Shown one piece after another: positions 39,874-47,602 of a stretch of 49,944 nucleotides of DNA. The number at the start of each line of letters is the position of its first letter. Within the stretch, counting starts at the first letter, position 1. Made by a program: the position numbers and the translations under genes. Source of the stretch: a virus. Under the pieces are notes generated by a model. That model was not told where the DNA came from and did not search any database. It was given only the letters and a program-made list of their open reading frames with translations. The stretch covers positions 1-49,944 of IMG/VR virus record IMGVR_UViG_3300024346_000104; one strand, written 5' to 3'.

Positions 39874-41551
39874 AATAGAAGAAAAGAAGCTTTCAAAAGC
39901 TGAATTAGAAGCAAGAGAGAAAGTAATTAAGGACTTGAAAAAAAATAAGTCCGCTCTTGTTAAACGCTACGGCAAAGATGCTGAAGCAGTCATGTATGGA
40001 CGGGCAACAAACATAGCTAAAAAAATGGCAGAATCAGAAAACAAAAACAGACTCAAAGAACTAGTTAGAAAAGCTTTAATGCAAGAAGGAAAAGAATTTT
40101 CCGAAGAAGAAATTCAAAAAGTAATGGATACTTTTGAGATGACTAGAGAAGAAGCAATTGATCATTTACAACAATCCTATTCAGATTATAAACAATTTGA
40201 TATGGGTGAAGGTAAAAAAGAAGATGTTGACGGAGACGGAGATATCGATTCTAAAGATTACTTAGCTAAACGTGATGCTGCTATTAAAAAAGCAAAAGGC
40301 AATATTGATGAATCAGGATATAGAGAAATGACTGATGCCGAAAGATCAAAGAAGCAATATATGGATCAACAGTTAAAAAGACTATCCGATTTAAAAAAGC
40401 GTCAAGAAGATAAAGAAAGATTACTTAAGCTTCAACAAAAACTTTACCAAGATAGAATGTCCTCCCTTATGAAAGAAGAAGAATTAGAAGAAGCTTATGT
40501 TCCTTCAAACATTAAAGAATTTGCTAAAAGAAAAGGCGCTACCTCTTTAGTTAATAAAGTAGCAGGTTGGGCTGAAAAAGCAGGTAAAGGTATTCGTGGT
40601 GGAACAGCAGTTGGAAAAAATTATAGTACTCTTGTTCTAGATTTAGGATTTCAAGATGGATCTGTTCGTATTAATCTTGATGATGATACAGTTACATTAT
40701 ATGATGAAGAAGTTTTTGATGCTAAGTCATTTAAACAAGTATATTTAGACAATCAAGAAGAATCTAAAGATAGTGAAATGAATGAAGATATTGACTTAGG
40801 TCACGAAGATAACGAACCACATATGATTAAAGGTGATTTATATCGTATTGGAAAATATGCTATGGAATTATATGCTATGATTGAAGAATTAGAAGAAACA
40901 GGACAAGAAATTGATTTCCCTGCTTGGTGGCAAGCTATGATTACTGATTCAAAAGAAAAAATGGTTAAATCAAAACATTATCTTGATTTTGAATTAAAAG
41001 AACCAGCTATTGATGCTGCTGTAGATGCTTTAACAGGTGAAGCACCTCATATGGGTGAACCTGAACCCCCAATGATGGAAGATATGTTTTCAGGAAGAAA
41101 TGATATGAGTTCAAGTGAATATGGTGGTATGGATGATATGCGTCTTGATAATTTAGCAGCTAAGATTACTAAAGCTCTTAGAAATTTTAAATACCAAGAT
41201 GATGAATCTCAAAATAACATCAAACAAGCTAGAAAAGCTATGAACAATAATAATATCAATGCTGCTGAAAAAATTATTAAACCTTATTTATCAGAAAAAA
41301 TAGCTAAAAAATTAAAAGAAGATATTGGACGAAACTACCCAGAAGAACTTGACGGGGAATATGAAGGAAAACCACAAAAAATAAAAGGTGTTGATATATA
41401 TGATACCTTAAAAGATATCCTTGACATTTCCAATTCTGAAAATGACTTCATAAGAAAAATGACTGATTCACTTACAGATGAAACTAGTGTTTTATCTAAA
41501 AGTAGTGAAGAAAAATTAAGAAATTGGTACAAAAAGAACGTTACTAATTAA
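39857..41551 (+). CDS. Multidomain head protein with EF-hand-like loop, 564 residues
   Basis: The start at 39857 is chosen because an earlier in-frame ATG lies deep inside the histone-like gene. Visible parts: LKKNKSALVKRYGKDAEAVM (about 29-48); a KKSE-type helix NRLKELVRKALMQEGKE; an EF-hand-like calcium loop DVDGDGDIDSKDYL (about 124-137); a coiled coil with KRLSDLKKRQEDKERLLKLQ; and a domain DNEPHMIKGDLYRIGKYAME with FPAWWQAMI, which recurs in virion proteins of T4-like phages. LEEAYV, MNED and DESGY sites separate them. It is probably a packaged or scaffold protein. Confidence 0.62.
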   Translation: MKTRSKIEEKKLSKAELEAREKVIKDLKKNKSALVKRYGKDAEAVMYGRATNIAKKMAESENKNRLKELVRKALMQEGKEFSEEEIQKVMDTFEMTREEAIDHLQQSYSDYKQFDMGEGKKEDVDGDGDIDSKDYLAKRDAAIKKAKGNIDESGYREMTDAERSKKQYMDQQLKRLSDLKKRQEDKERLLKLQQKLYQDRMSSLMKEEELEEAYVPSNIKEFAKRKGATSLVNKVAGWAEKAGKGIRGGTAVGKNYSTLVLDLGFQDGSVRINLDDDTVTLYDEEVFDAKSFKQVYLDNQEESKDSEMNEDIDLGHEDNEPHMIKGDLYRIGKYAMELYAMIEELEETGQEIDFPAWWQAMITDSKEKMVKSKHYLDFELKEPAIDAAVDALTGEAPHMGEPEPPMMEDMFSGRNDMSSSEYGGMDDMRLDNLAAKITKALRNFKYQDDESQNNIKQARKAMNNNNINAAEKIIKPYLSEKIAKKLKEDIGRNYPEELDGEYEGKPQKIKGVDIYDTLKDILDISNSENDFIRKMTDSLTDETSVLSKSSEEKLRNWYKKNVTN

Positions 41552-41559
41552 ATAACAAC

Positions 41560-42024
41560 ATGAAAAAAAGCGAATTAAGAGATAAAATTAAATCCCTTGT
41601 ACAACAAACGTACAAAGCTAAATCTATTGATTTAGATAATGGAGAAGAAATTACTCTTGATGCTGATAAATTCCCTGTATTAACAAAATTTCCCAAACTA
41701 AAAGACGTAATTATTGATTTGCTAACAGATCAATACGAAATCTTTATGACTGCTATAGAGTGGGTCGCTCCTCGTCCAACAACTTTTAGAATTGTACTTG
41801 GCAATAACGAAAACTTTTTGTTAATTTATACCGAGAGAAGTTGGATTGCTCAAGTTGAAGGTAAAAAATATTACTTATTAAACTTAAGCGAAGAGGAAAT
41901 GGCAGCAGAATCTATTTCAAGATTATTAGCATACGGAGTCCCATCACCAGCAGAAGGTGAAGCCCCAGCTGAAGAAACAGCTGAAGCACCTGCTGAAGAA
42001 GAAGAAGAAACAACAACAACGTAA
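41560..42024 (+). CDS. Head protein with KKSEL leader and acidic tail, 154 residues
   Basis: The leader MKKSELRDKIKSLVQQTYKA is followed by a compact beta domain (IDLDNGEEITLDADKFPVLT, PTTFRIVLGNNENFLLIYTE, then RSWIAQVEGKKYYLLNLSEE) and an Ala/Glu-rich low-complexity tail (PAEETAEAPAEEEEETTTT). No fold is recognised with certainty. The tail could be a spacer or a protease-sensitive region. Confidence 0.6.
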   Translation: MKKSELRDKIKSLVQQTYKAKSIDLDNGEEITLDADKFPVLTKFPKLKDVIIDLLTDQYEIFMTAIEWVAPRPTTFRIVLGNNENFLLIYTERSWIAQVEGKKYYLLNLSEEEMAAESISRLLAYGVPSPAEGEAPAEETAEAPAEEEEETTTT

Positions 42025-42025
42025 T

Positions 42026-43144
42026 ATGAACGTATTCGATAAGTTTTTTAAAAAATATTCATATAAATTTGATAAAGGATACCCTGACATGAATAATGTT
42101 AAGGATATTCTTTTATTAGAATCATTATTAAGTAAAATGGTTGGTGAAAATTTTGAATTAATTAAAGAGGGTGATGCTGAAGAAGCAATTGATGTCCTTA
42201 AAAAAGAATTAAATTTAACAGATGAAGATTTTGTACAACAATCATCAGTTAGATATAAATTACTAGTCCCAAGATCAGAAAGATATAATTACGTCGAAAA
42301 GATTACTAAAATCCCTGGATTTGTATATGATGCTAATTTATCCGGTTCTTCTATTGGTGGACTTAAATATAAAGGAGCAACATTCTTATTAAAACCCTCA
42401 GGAGCTCAAGGTAGAGCATCAGCAGGTACTGAAAATGAAGATGTTGTAGTAAATGAAATTAACAAATATATTGCTGAAGGTGCTAAGAATGTAATATTTG
42501 ATGCTCCTAATAAAGATTTAACAATTAATAATGTTAAAGAAGCAGTTACTGTAGGTTATGATGTAGCCGGAGGTAAAAAAGCAGATATTATAGTTAAAGC
42601 AGATAAAGATTATCCAATCTCAATTAAAAAAGATAATGCTGGATTCTGGGAAAGTTCAGATACAAGATATAAAAGTTTAGTATTAACTTTATCGAATAAA
42701 ATAGCAAGTGGTAGTTTTGCACCCGAATTAGTATTTCAACCTTTTGTTGATAAATTAGGTAATAAAAAAGAAGGTATTAATACAATGTATAATGAAACAA
42801 CAAAAACCAAAGTATCAGGAATAATTGTTACTGATCTACCTTCTAAAGAAGAAGAATCAATTATTTTTGGTTCGGATAAAGTTATTGTAGTTTATAGAAG
42901 TTTTTCATCAAATGATTTTAGATTAGAAGGTGATACATTATATGTAGAAGTTACTAAAATTATTGAAAATATAGCAGATGTTGAAGCGTTTGATCTTGAA
43001 CCTGTACTTAATATTAGACACGATTCAACCAGATCATCTACAGGTGGTTTAAGAGCAACGGTTCAACCAAAAAATAAAATTTATAGTGATGATAAAGTCA
43101 CAGGTAATAAAATTGAATTGTCTTATAATGACATCATGTCATAA
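42026..43144 (+). CDS. PD-(D/E)XK nuclease-like protein in the head region
   Basis: 372 residues from the ATG at 42026, one base after the preceding stop; longer readings overlap that gene and give a Lys/Gln-rich artefact. A nuclease-like set is present: a helix with Glu, GTENEDVVVNEINKYI (about 135-150); a strand with Asp, KKADIIVKAD (about 184-193); and a strand with Lys, YPISIKKDNAGFWESSD (about 197-213). This order fits restriction-enzyme-type PD-(D/E)XK folds. The rest is beta-rich. If it is packaged, it could attack host DNA on entry. Activity is inferred, not shown. Confidence 0.55.
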   Translation: MNVFDKFFKKYSYKFDKGYPDMNNVKDILLLESLLSKMVGENFELIKEGDAEEAIDVLKKELNLTDEDFVQQSSVRYKLLVPRSERYNYVEKITKIPGFVYDANLSGSSIGGLKYKGATFLLKPSGAQGRASAGTENEDVVVNEINKYIAEGAKNVIFDAPNKDLTINNVKEAVTVGYDVAGGKKADIIVKADKDYPISIKKDNAGFWESSDTRYKSLVLTLSNKIASGSFAPELVFQPFVDKLGNKKEGINTMYNETTKTKVSGIIVTDLPSKEEESIIFGSDKVIVVYRSFSSNDFRLEGDTLYVEVTKIIENIADVEAFDLEPVLNIRHDSTRSSTGGLRATVQPKNKIYSDDKVTGNKIELSYNDIMS

Positions 43145-43153
43145 TATTTATAA
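43144..43153 (+). promoter_or_regulatory. ATATTTATAA motif (candidate late promoter)
   Basis: Exact motif overlapping the stop of the previous gene; the ATG at 43156 is two bases downstream. Confidence 0.4.
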
Positions 43154-43155
43154 CC

Positions 43156-44043
43156 ATGGATTTAAAAAAACTCATTAAAGAAGTCTTAGAATCTCGCAAA
43201 CATGATTGTGGTTGTGGATGTGGAGATAAATGCGGAAAGGCGCCTATACTTAATGAAAATTTGCAGTCGCGTGTTTTGATGACTGAGAATATGAAATACC
43301 ATATAGACACTAAAAAGCCACTATATGACACAACATTACCATATGGTTCTAAAGAATATTTAGATTTATGGGTTGAAGCAAGATACTTGTATTCTCGTGG
43401 TGCCTTAAACGTTGAAGGTATTGATAAAGAAAAAATTACTGAAACAGATTTAGGTGAATATGGAATATTTGAAGGACAATTAGTTCCTCTAGATATGCCT
43501 ATGCTTGAAGAAGGTATATTAACAGAAGATAACATTGCTGAATTAGACAAAATTAAAAAAGAAGTTGAAGCTTTAATGCCAAGTCTTAGTTGGATAGATG
43601 ATGTTACTATTTCTAATTATAGTGGTGATCTAGATATTGAATTAGATTATAAATTAGATCCTCAAGAAATCAAACAATTATCTCAACTTGCTTCTAAGTA
43701 TAATATGGATTTAATATACAAAACAGGTAAAAATGCTACATTAACAAAACACAGGATTCCACCAAAATATGAGGAATTAAATGAAGCAGAATACCAAGGA
43801 CGTAAAGTTCAATTAAATAAACCATCACAAGGTGATAGTAAAAAATTTAAAGTATATGTTAAAAACGCTAAAGGTAAAGTTGTAAAAGTTAACTTTGGAT
43901 TTGGTGGAAAATCAGCTAAAGGTAAGCGAATGGTAATTAAGGTTAAAAACCCTAAAAGACGTGCTGCCTATAGAGCAAGACACAATTGTGATAACCCAGG
44001 ACCAAAATGGAAAGCAAATTATTGGTCTTGTAAAGCTTGGTAA
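43156..44043 (+). CDS. Head-assembly protein with conserved RARHNCD...YWSC domain
   Basis: 295 residues. The leader MDLKKLIKEVLESRK is followed by a Cys-rich patch (HDCGCGCGDKCG) that may bind metal. Sites LNEN, LTEN, LEEG, LTED and LNEA punctuate the middle. The C-terminal 75 residues (KFKVYVKNAKGKVVKVNFGF, RRAAYRARHNCDNPGPKWKA, NYWSCKAW) form a basic Cys-containing domain that I associate with prohead protease/scaffold proteins of T4-like marine phages. The catalytic protease itself is not seen here. The function is probably in head assembly. Confidence 0.6.
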   Translation: MDLKKLIKEVLESRKHDCGCGCGDKCGKAPILNENLQSRVLMTENMKYHIDTKKPLYDTTLPYGSKEYLDLWVEARYLYSRGALNVEGIDKEKITETDLGEYGIFEGQLVPLDMPMLEEGILTEDNIAELDKIKKEVEALMPSLSWIDDVTISNYSGDLDIELDYKLDPQEIKQLSQLASKYNMDLIYKTGKNATLTKHRIPPKYEELNEAEYQGRKVQLNKPSQGDSKKFKVYVKNAKGKVVKVNFGFGGKSAKGKRMVIKVKNPKRRAAYRARHNCDNPGPKWKANYWSCKAW

Positions 44044-44044
44044 T

Positions 44045-44362
44045 ATGATAAAATTATTAGATATATTAAAAGAAGCAAAACAATCAATTGAGGATTTTGC
44101 TGGCACTAGATTAAAAGGTGCTGAAAAAATTGCTAATACTACCTTAAAAGCAGGTGGACTATCATTATTAACTTATAAACACTATAAAGTTAAATTACCC
44201 TATTATAAAAAAGCAGCAGCTGGTAAATTAGATAAAGATGCTGCTAAAAAGGAATTTGAAGAAACTTTAAAAAGTATTTCCCTAGGTATGACTCAAAGCC
44301 AATTTCAAACAGAAGTTGGACGTTTAGAGGTATTAGGTGAATTACTTATAGAAAATAAATGA
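44045..44362 (+). CDS. Putative internal head protein, 105 residues
   Basis: The ATG at 44045, one base after the previous stop, gives MIKLLDILKEAKQSIEDFAG, very close to the start of the gene at 30696 (MKLLDLLNEVEK) and to T4 internal protein leaders. The rest is basic and helical (HYKVKLPYYKKAAAGKLDKD). A longer reading starting within the preceding gene is rejected. No other domain is seen. Confidence 0.58.
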   Translation: MIKLLDILKEAKQSIEDFAGTRLKGAEKIANTTLKAGGLSLLTYKHYKVKLPYYKKAAAGKLDKDAAKKEFEETLKSISLGMTQSQFQTEVGRLEVLGELLIENK

Positions 44363-45018
44363 GTTATTTAGTAGCAAATATCCCTCCAGTAGAGGTTTTT
44401 ATTAAAAAAGAATTTTTATACGACTTTGAGTTAGATGAAAATAAAGAATTTCTTGGAAAAGGAGAATTTGAATCGGCTCATTGGATAACAACAAAATCCA
44501 TTCCTAATCAAGCATTATACTTTGAATCACTTCTTCATGATTATGGTGCTTTATATGATAAATTACCCTTACATGCTTACGTTTGGAAAACAGATATAAA
44601 TGAAAATGAATTATATCCTTTAGATTGGTTACAACTTTGGGATTGTTTTTCATATAATATAACTGTTATTAAAAAACAAAGATTAAGAAATGCTAGGTGT
44701 GAATTAGTAATGAAGGATCAAAGTAAAGCCCCTGGTTATTACTTATTTACTATTGATTCATGTTCCTCAGATCCAAATGAATTAGATGTTTCATGGGCCG
44801 AAACTCCAAACGAACATAAATCATTTAATATAATTAAACTAGACAATGGTCAGTTTGCTGCTCAGCCAAATAATAGAATCCTTTGGAAACATCAATCACA
44901 AACATCTTCAACAGATTTAAAAACCCCATATTTTAGATTTTCTACTAAAACATGGATTTGTGAAAACCAAGACAGATGGAATGCAGCTAATGCTACTAAA
45001 TTCAATTATGATGAGTAA
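44359..45018 (+). CDS. Conserved T4-like phage protein of unknown function, 219 residues
   Basis: A compact protein that begins MSYLVANIPPVEVFIKKEFL without a targeting helix. It is rich in aromatic residues (YPLDWLQLWDCFSYNITVI, PGYYLFTIDSCSSDPNELDV) and ends with an ILWKHQS...KTWICENQDRW region. Similar proteins are carried by many T4-like phages of aquatic bacteria, with no known role. It overlaps genes on both sides, and with the next gene forms a pair usually found together. Confidence 0.6.
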   Translation: MSYLVANIPPVEVFIKKEFLYDFELDENKEFLGKGEFESAHWITTKSIPNQALYFESLLHDYGALYDKLPLHAYVWKTDINENELYPLDWLQLWDCFSYNITVIKKQRLRNARCELVMKDQSKAPGYYLFTIDSCSSDPNELDVSWAETPNEHKSFNIIKLDNGQFAAQPNNRILWKHQSQTSSTDLKTPYFRFSTKTWICENQDRWNAANATKFNYDE

Positions 45019-45274
45019 ACCCTATAAAGACATAGAAGTTACAGATCAATATATTATTCGTGAATTTACTGAAAATATAGATCCGATAGAACTTATGTGG
45101 CATAGGGATGATGAAAATAGAACGGTTGAAATAATTGGAGAAACAGATTGGAAATTACAACTTGAAAATGAACTTCCAACTTCTATAAATTCACCCATAT
45201 TTATACCAAAACATGAATGGCATCGTGTAATTAAAGGAACAGGAATACTAAAATTAAAAATATACAAATCGTGA
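45011..45274 (+). CDS. Small cupin-like conserved phage protein, 87 residues
   Basis: The ATG at 45011 overlaps the previous stop by eight bases; an adjacent ATG at 45008 is an alternative. The order of short strands (YIIREFTENIDPIELMWHRD, DWKLQLENEL, FIPKHEWHRVIKG) with His at both ends suggests a small cupin-like barrel. It is a companion of the preceding conserved gene in related phages. Metal binding and function are not established. Confidence 0.58.
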   Translation: MSKPYKDIEVTDQYIIREFTENIDPIELMWHRDDENRTVEIIGETDWKLQLENELPTSINSPIFIPKHEWHRVIKGTGILKLKIYKS

Positions 45275-45888
45275 AACAAGCAGATGCATTTGATTTAAGA
45301 AAATTTTTAGCTGAAGGACAGTTAGAAAAAAATCTACAAGAAGTTGATATTAATCTAGATGATAAAGAACAATCAGTAGTTGATGATGTAAAAGACGAAA
45401 TGTCTGCCGTTATAAAAGGTTTAGACACTGAATTAACAAAAGCAACAGAAAAAGAACAACCAACAAATGAAGGTCTTTTAACTATTGCTAGTATTGCAAT
45501 TGCACTTCCCGCAGTAATGGGGTTAGTAGCTAAATTAGGTAAAGCAGCTGGTAATATGGTTAATAAAATATTAGGTAAAAAACCTAATGATGAAGCTGCT
45601 TATAACCAATGGATGGCTAAATTAGGTCATATTGCAGATGAATTACATCATTTATATATGGCTCCAATTGAAGCTATTGTTAAAAAATTCATTAAAGATG
45701 AAGTTAAAGCTAAAAAAGTAGCAAGTGGAATTTTTCACGTAATTGTAGCAACATTCTTAATTGCATCAGGAGCAACTGCTATTAAAGCAATTCAATCTAA
45801 AAATTTAACTTTAGCTACATTAGAAACAGCTTTAAGTGCTGTTAAAGGAGGAGAAATTAAAGCATTTATTGAAAAATTAGTAGCATAA
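45271..45888 (+). CDS. Head-region protein with two hydrophobic helices, 205 residues (GTG start)
   Basis: It begins at GTG 45271, overlapping the previous stop by four bases. The N-terminus (AFDLRKFLAEGQLEKNLQEV) is of the targeting type, with LAEG as a possible cut. PTNEG at about 65-69 precedes the first hydrophobic stretch LLTIASIAIALPAVMGLVAK, and a second, FHVIVATFLIASGATAIKAI, lies at about 155-174. A packaged protein that inserts into the host membrane, or anchors to the inner head, would fit. It is the last gene before a strong terminator. Confidence 0.58.
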   Translation: MKQADAFDLRKFLAEGQLEKNLQEVDINLDDKEQSVVDDVKDEMSAVIKGLDTELTKATEKEQPTNEGLLTIASIAIALPAVMGLVAKLGKAAGNMVNKILGKKPNDEAAYNQWMAKLGHIADELHHLYMAPIEAIVKKFIKDEVKAKKVASGIFHVIVATFLIASGATAIKAIQSKNLTLATLETALSAVKGGEIKAFIEKLVA

Positions 45889-45940
45889 TATTTTTATAGA
45901 TGGATTCATAGCCCGTCGATCTTATTAAAAAATGACAGCT

Positions 45941-45975
45941 GTGGCGTCACCAGATTTGGAGACGTCACTTTTTTT
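45941..45975 (+). terminator. Rho-independent terminator closing the cargo block
   Basis: GTGGCGTC (45941-45948) pairs with GACGTCAC (45961-45968), with one G-U pair and an inner CCA/TGG, followed by seven T at 45969-45975. It overlaps promoter P12. Confidence 0.8.
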
Positions 45976-45986
45976 ATGTATATTCC
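45955..45986 (+). promoter_or_regulatory. Host-type promoter P12 inside the terminator (TTTG-N20-TATATTCC)
   Basis: TTTG at 45955-45958 lies in the loop of the terminator hairpin. The 20-base spacer contains its 3' arm and the T-run, and TATATTCC is at 45979-45986. It drives the FAD-dependent gene at 46008. Confidence 0.68.
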
Positions 45987-46007
45987 ATAGTTAATGATTT
46001 AAAAAAT

Positions 46008-47348
46008 ATGAAGAAAATTGTAATTGTAGGTGCTGGAGTTGCAGGCGTAAATGCAGCTACGAAACTTGTAGATAATGGTTATCCTGGAGAACTTATTACT
46101 ATAATTGATATGGGTAAAGATCCATACAAGCGTTTACCTGAAGAGGTAATGACAGGATTTTTAGGTGCTGGGGGTTGGAGTGATGGTAAATTAACTTACC
46201 ACACAGCAATTGGAGGACAATTATCAAAGTATACAGGTGAGGATAAAGCAATGGAGTTAATGGATCAAGTGATTACTAATTTCAAACGTTTCCATCCTAA
46301 ACCTGAAGAAGTACAATGTTCTGACCCACATGAAGAACCTGAATTTATTAAACCATATTTTGGTTTACGTTTATTCCCAGTATGGCACGTTGGTACAGAT
46401 TATTTATCTGAAATTGCTAAAAATTGGTACGACTATTTAGTATCTAAAGGTGTTGAATTTGTATGGGAAACTAAAGTAACTAGTATTGATTTTGATAATC
46501 AAATGATTATATGCGGTGAATTTGGAGACAAATATGATGAACTTATATTTGCAGTAGGCAAATCAGGCATTGATTTTGCTCAACAATTAGCTAATAAATA
46601 TGAACTCCCAGATGAACCTAAATCAGTACAAATTGGAGTTAGATTTGAGGCACCACAAGAACACTTCCAAAAACTAATCGATATTTCATATGACTTTAAG
46701 TTATATAGAAAATTTGATGATAAAGGAGTATCATTACGTTCATTCTGTACAAACAATAATGCGGCTTATGTTGCTGTAGAGGAAACATATGGAGATCATA
46801 GTTACAATGGTCATGCTAAAAAAGATGAAGCATATAGAAATAATATGACTAACTTTGGTATCTTGATGGAAATCAAAGGTATTAAAGATCCATTTAAATG
46901 GTCACGTGATGTTGTAAATAAATTACAATTAGATGGTACTGGTTTATATTATAGTCCATCTCGTCAACCATCAACTACATCCGAAGGAAATGGTGTAAGT
47001 GCAACTCCAATTAGTTGGTTACAACTGTTAGGAGTAATGGAGGCGTTTGATGGATTTTTTGAATATATTGTTGATTTTATTGATGATATGAGAAAAGTAT
47101 TCCCAACATTAGAAGATGATTGGGGTATTTATATTCCTGAAGTAAAATATCTTTCACCTGAGGTAAAAGTAGATTATAAAAATTTAGCATTAGCTGACTA
47201 TCCAAATGTACACTTTGTAGGAGATGCTTTAAGTGCAAGAGGCATTACAGTATCAGGAGCACAAGCAATTTATGTTGCTGAATCTGTGCTTGGAGAATGG
47301 AAAGAGCATGTGTATCTTTACGATCAAGGAACAGGAGACTTATTTTAA
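46008..47348 (+). CDS. FAD-dependent oxidoreductase/dehydrogenase
   Basis: 446 residues. The N-terminal dinucleotide-binding motif VGAGVAGVNAATKL (about 6-19) is complete, with an acidic end-strand (TIIDMGKDPYKR). The C-terminal FAD motif is VHFVGDALSARGITVSGAQA (about 401-420), with the Asp that contacts the ribityl chain. The central layout resembles the COG2509-type FAD-dependent dehydrogenases of bacteria, whose substrates are unknown. Such an enzyme is unusual in a phage and could be a host-derived metabolic gene. It has its own host-type promoter, a structure unlike the surrounding late genes, and heads a three-gene unit. Confidence 0.75.
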   Translation: MKKIVIVGAGVAGVNAATKLVDNGYPGELITIIDMGKDPYKRLPEEVMTGFLGAGGWSDGKLTYHTAIGGQLSKYTGEDKAMELMDQVITNFKRFHPKPEEVQCSDPHEEPEFIKPYFGLRLFPVWHVGTDYLSEIAKNWYDYLVSKGVEFVWETKVTSIDFDNQMIICGEFGDKYDELIFAVGKSGIDFAQQLANKYELPDEPKSVQIGVRFEAPQEHFQKLIDISYDFKLYRKFDDKGVSLRSFCTNNNAAYVAVEETYGDHSYNGHAKKDEAYRNNMTNFGILMEIKGIKDPFKWSRDVVNKLQLDGTGLYYSPSRQPSTTSEGNGVSATPISWLQLLGVMEAFDGFFEYIVDFIDDMRKVFPTLEDDWGIYIPEVKYLSPEVKVDYKNLALADYPNVHFVGDALSARGITVSGAQAIYVAESVLGEWKEHVYLYDQGTGDLF

Positions 47349-47352
47349 TATT

Positions 47353-47601
47353 ATGGCAGGAAAAATAGAAGTAACTAAGAAATTAACAAAAGCAGATGGA
47401 ACTATTGCTTATGTTTGGAATGGTAAATTACACAATTGGGATGGACCAGCATTGATACCTGAAGGTCTCCAGCGCAAACGTGAATATTATCTTCATGGAA
47501 TACAAAAAACAGAAGATGAATGGAAAGAAGCAAGACGTAATCGTGAAGGATTACCTTGGTATAAAAATCCAGGTATGAAAGGTCAAACAAATAGATTTTA
47601 A
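47353..47601 (+). CDS. Small conserved phage protein, 82 residues
   Basis: The start at 47353 (ATTATGGCAGG), four bases after the previous stop, is preferred to an earlier in-frame ATG inside the oxidoreductase gene. The product has MORN-like beta turns (YVWNGKLHNWDGPALIPEG, EYYLHGIQKTEDEWKEARR) and ends GLPWYKNPGMKGQTNRF. Similar short proteins occur in other large phages. The function is unknown. Confidence 0.58.
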   Translation: MAGKIEVTKKLTKADGTIAYVWNGKLHNWDGPALIPEGLQRKREYYLHGIQKTEDEWKEARRNREGLPWYKNPGMKGQTNRF

Positions 47602-47602
47602 T

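Noticed and set aside
41957-42025. Upstream extension of the nuclease-like gene at 42026
   Set aside because: It is the other frame of the Glu/Thr-rich tail of the previous gene, giving Lys/Gln runs.
43961-44044. Upstream extension of the gene at 44045
   Set aside because: It overlaps the conserved end of the preceding protein; the ATG after its stop gives the expected targeting leader.
47233-47352. Upstream start for the 82-residue gene
   Set aside because: It is inside the oxidoreductase gene in another frame; the ATG at 47353 follows that gene's stop.
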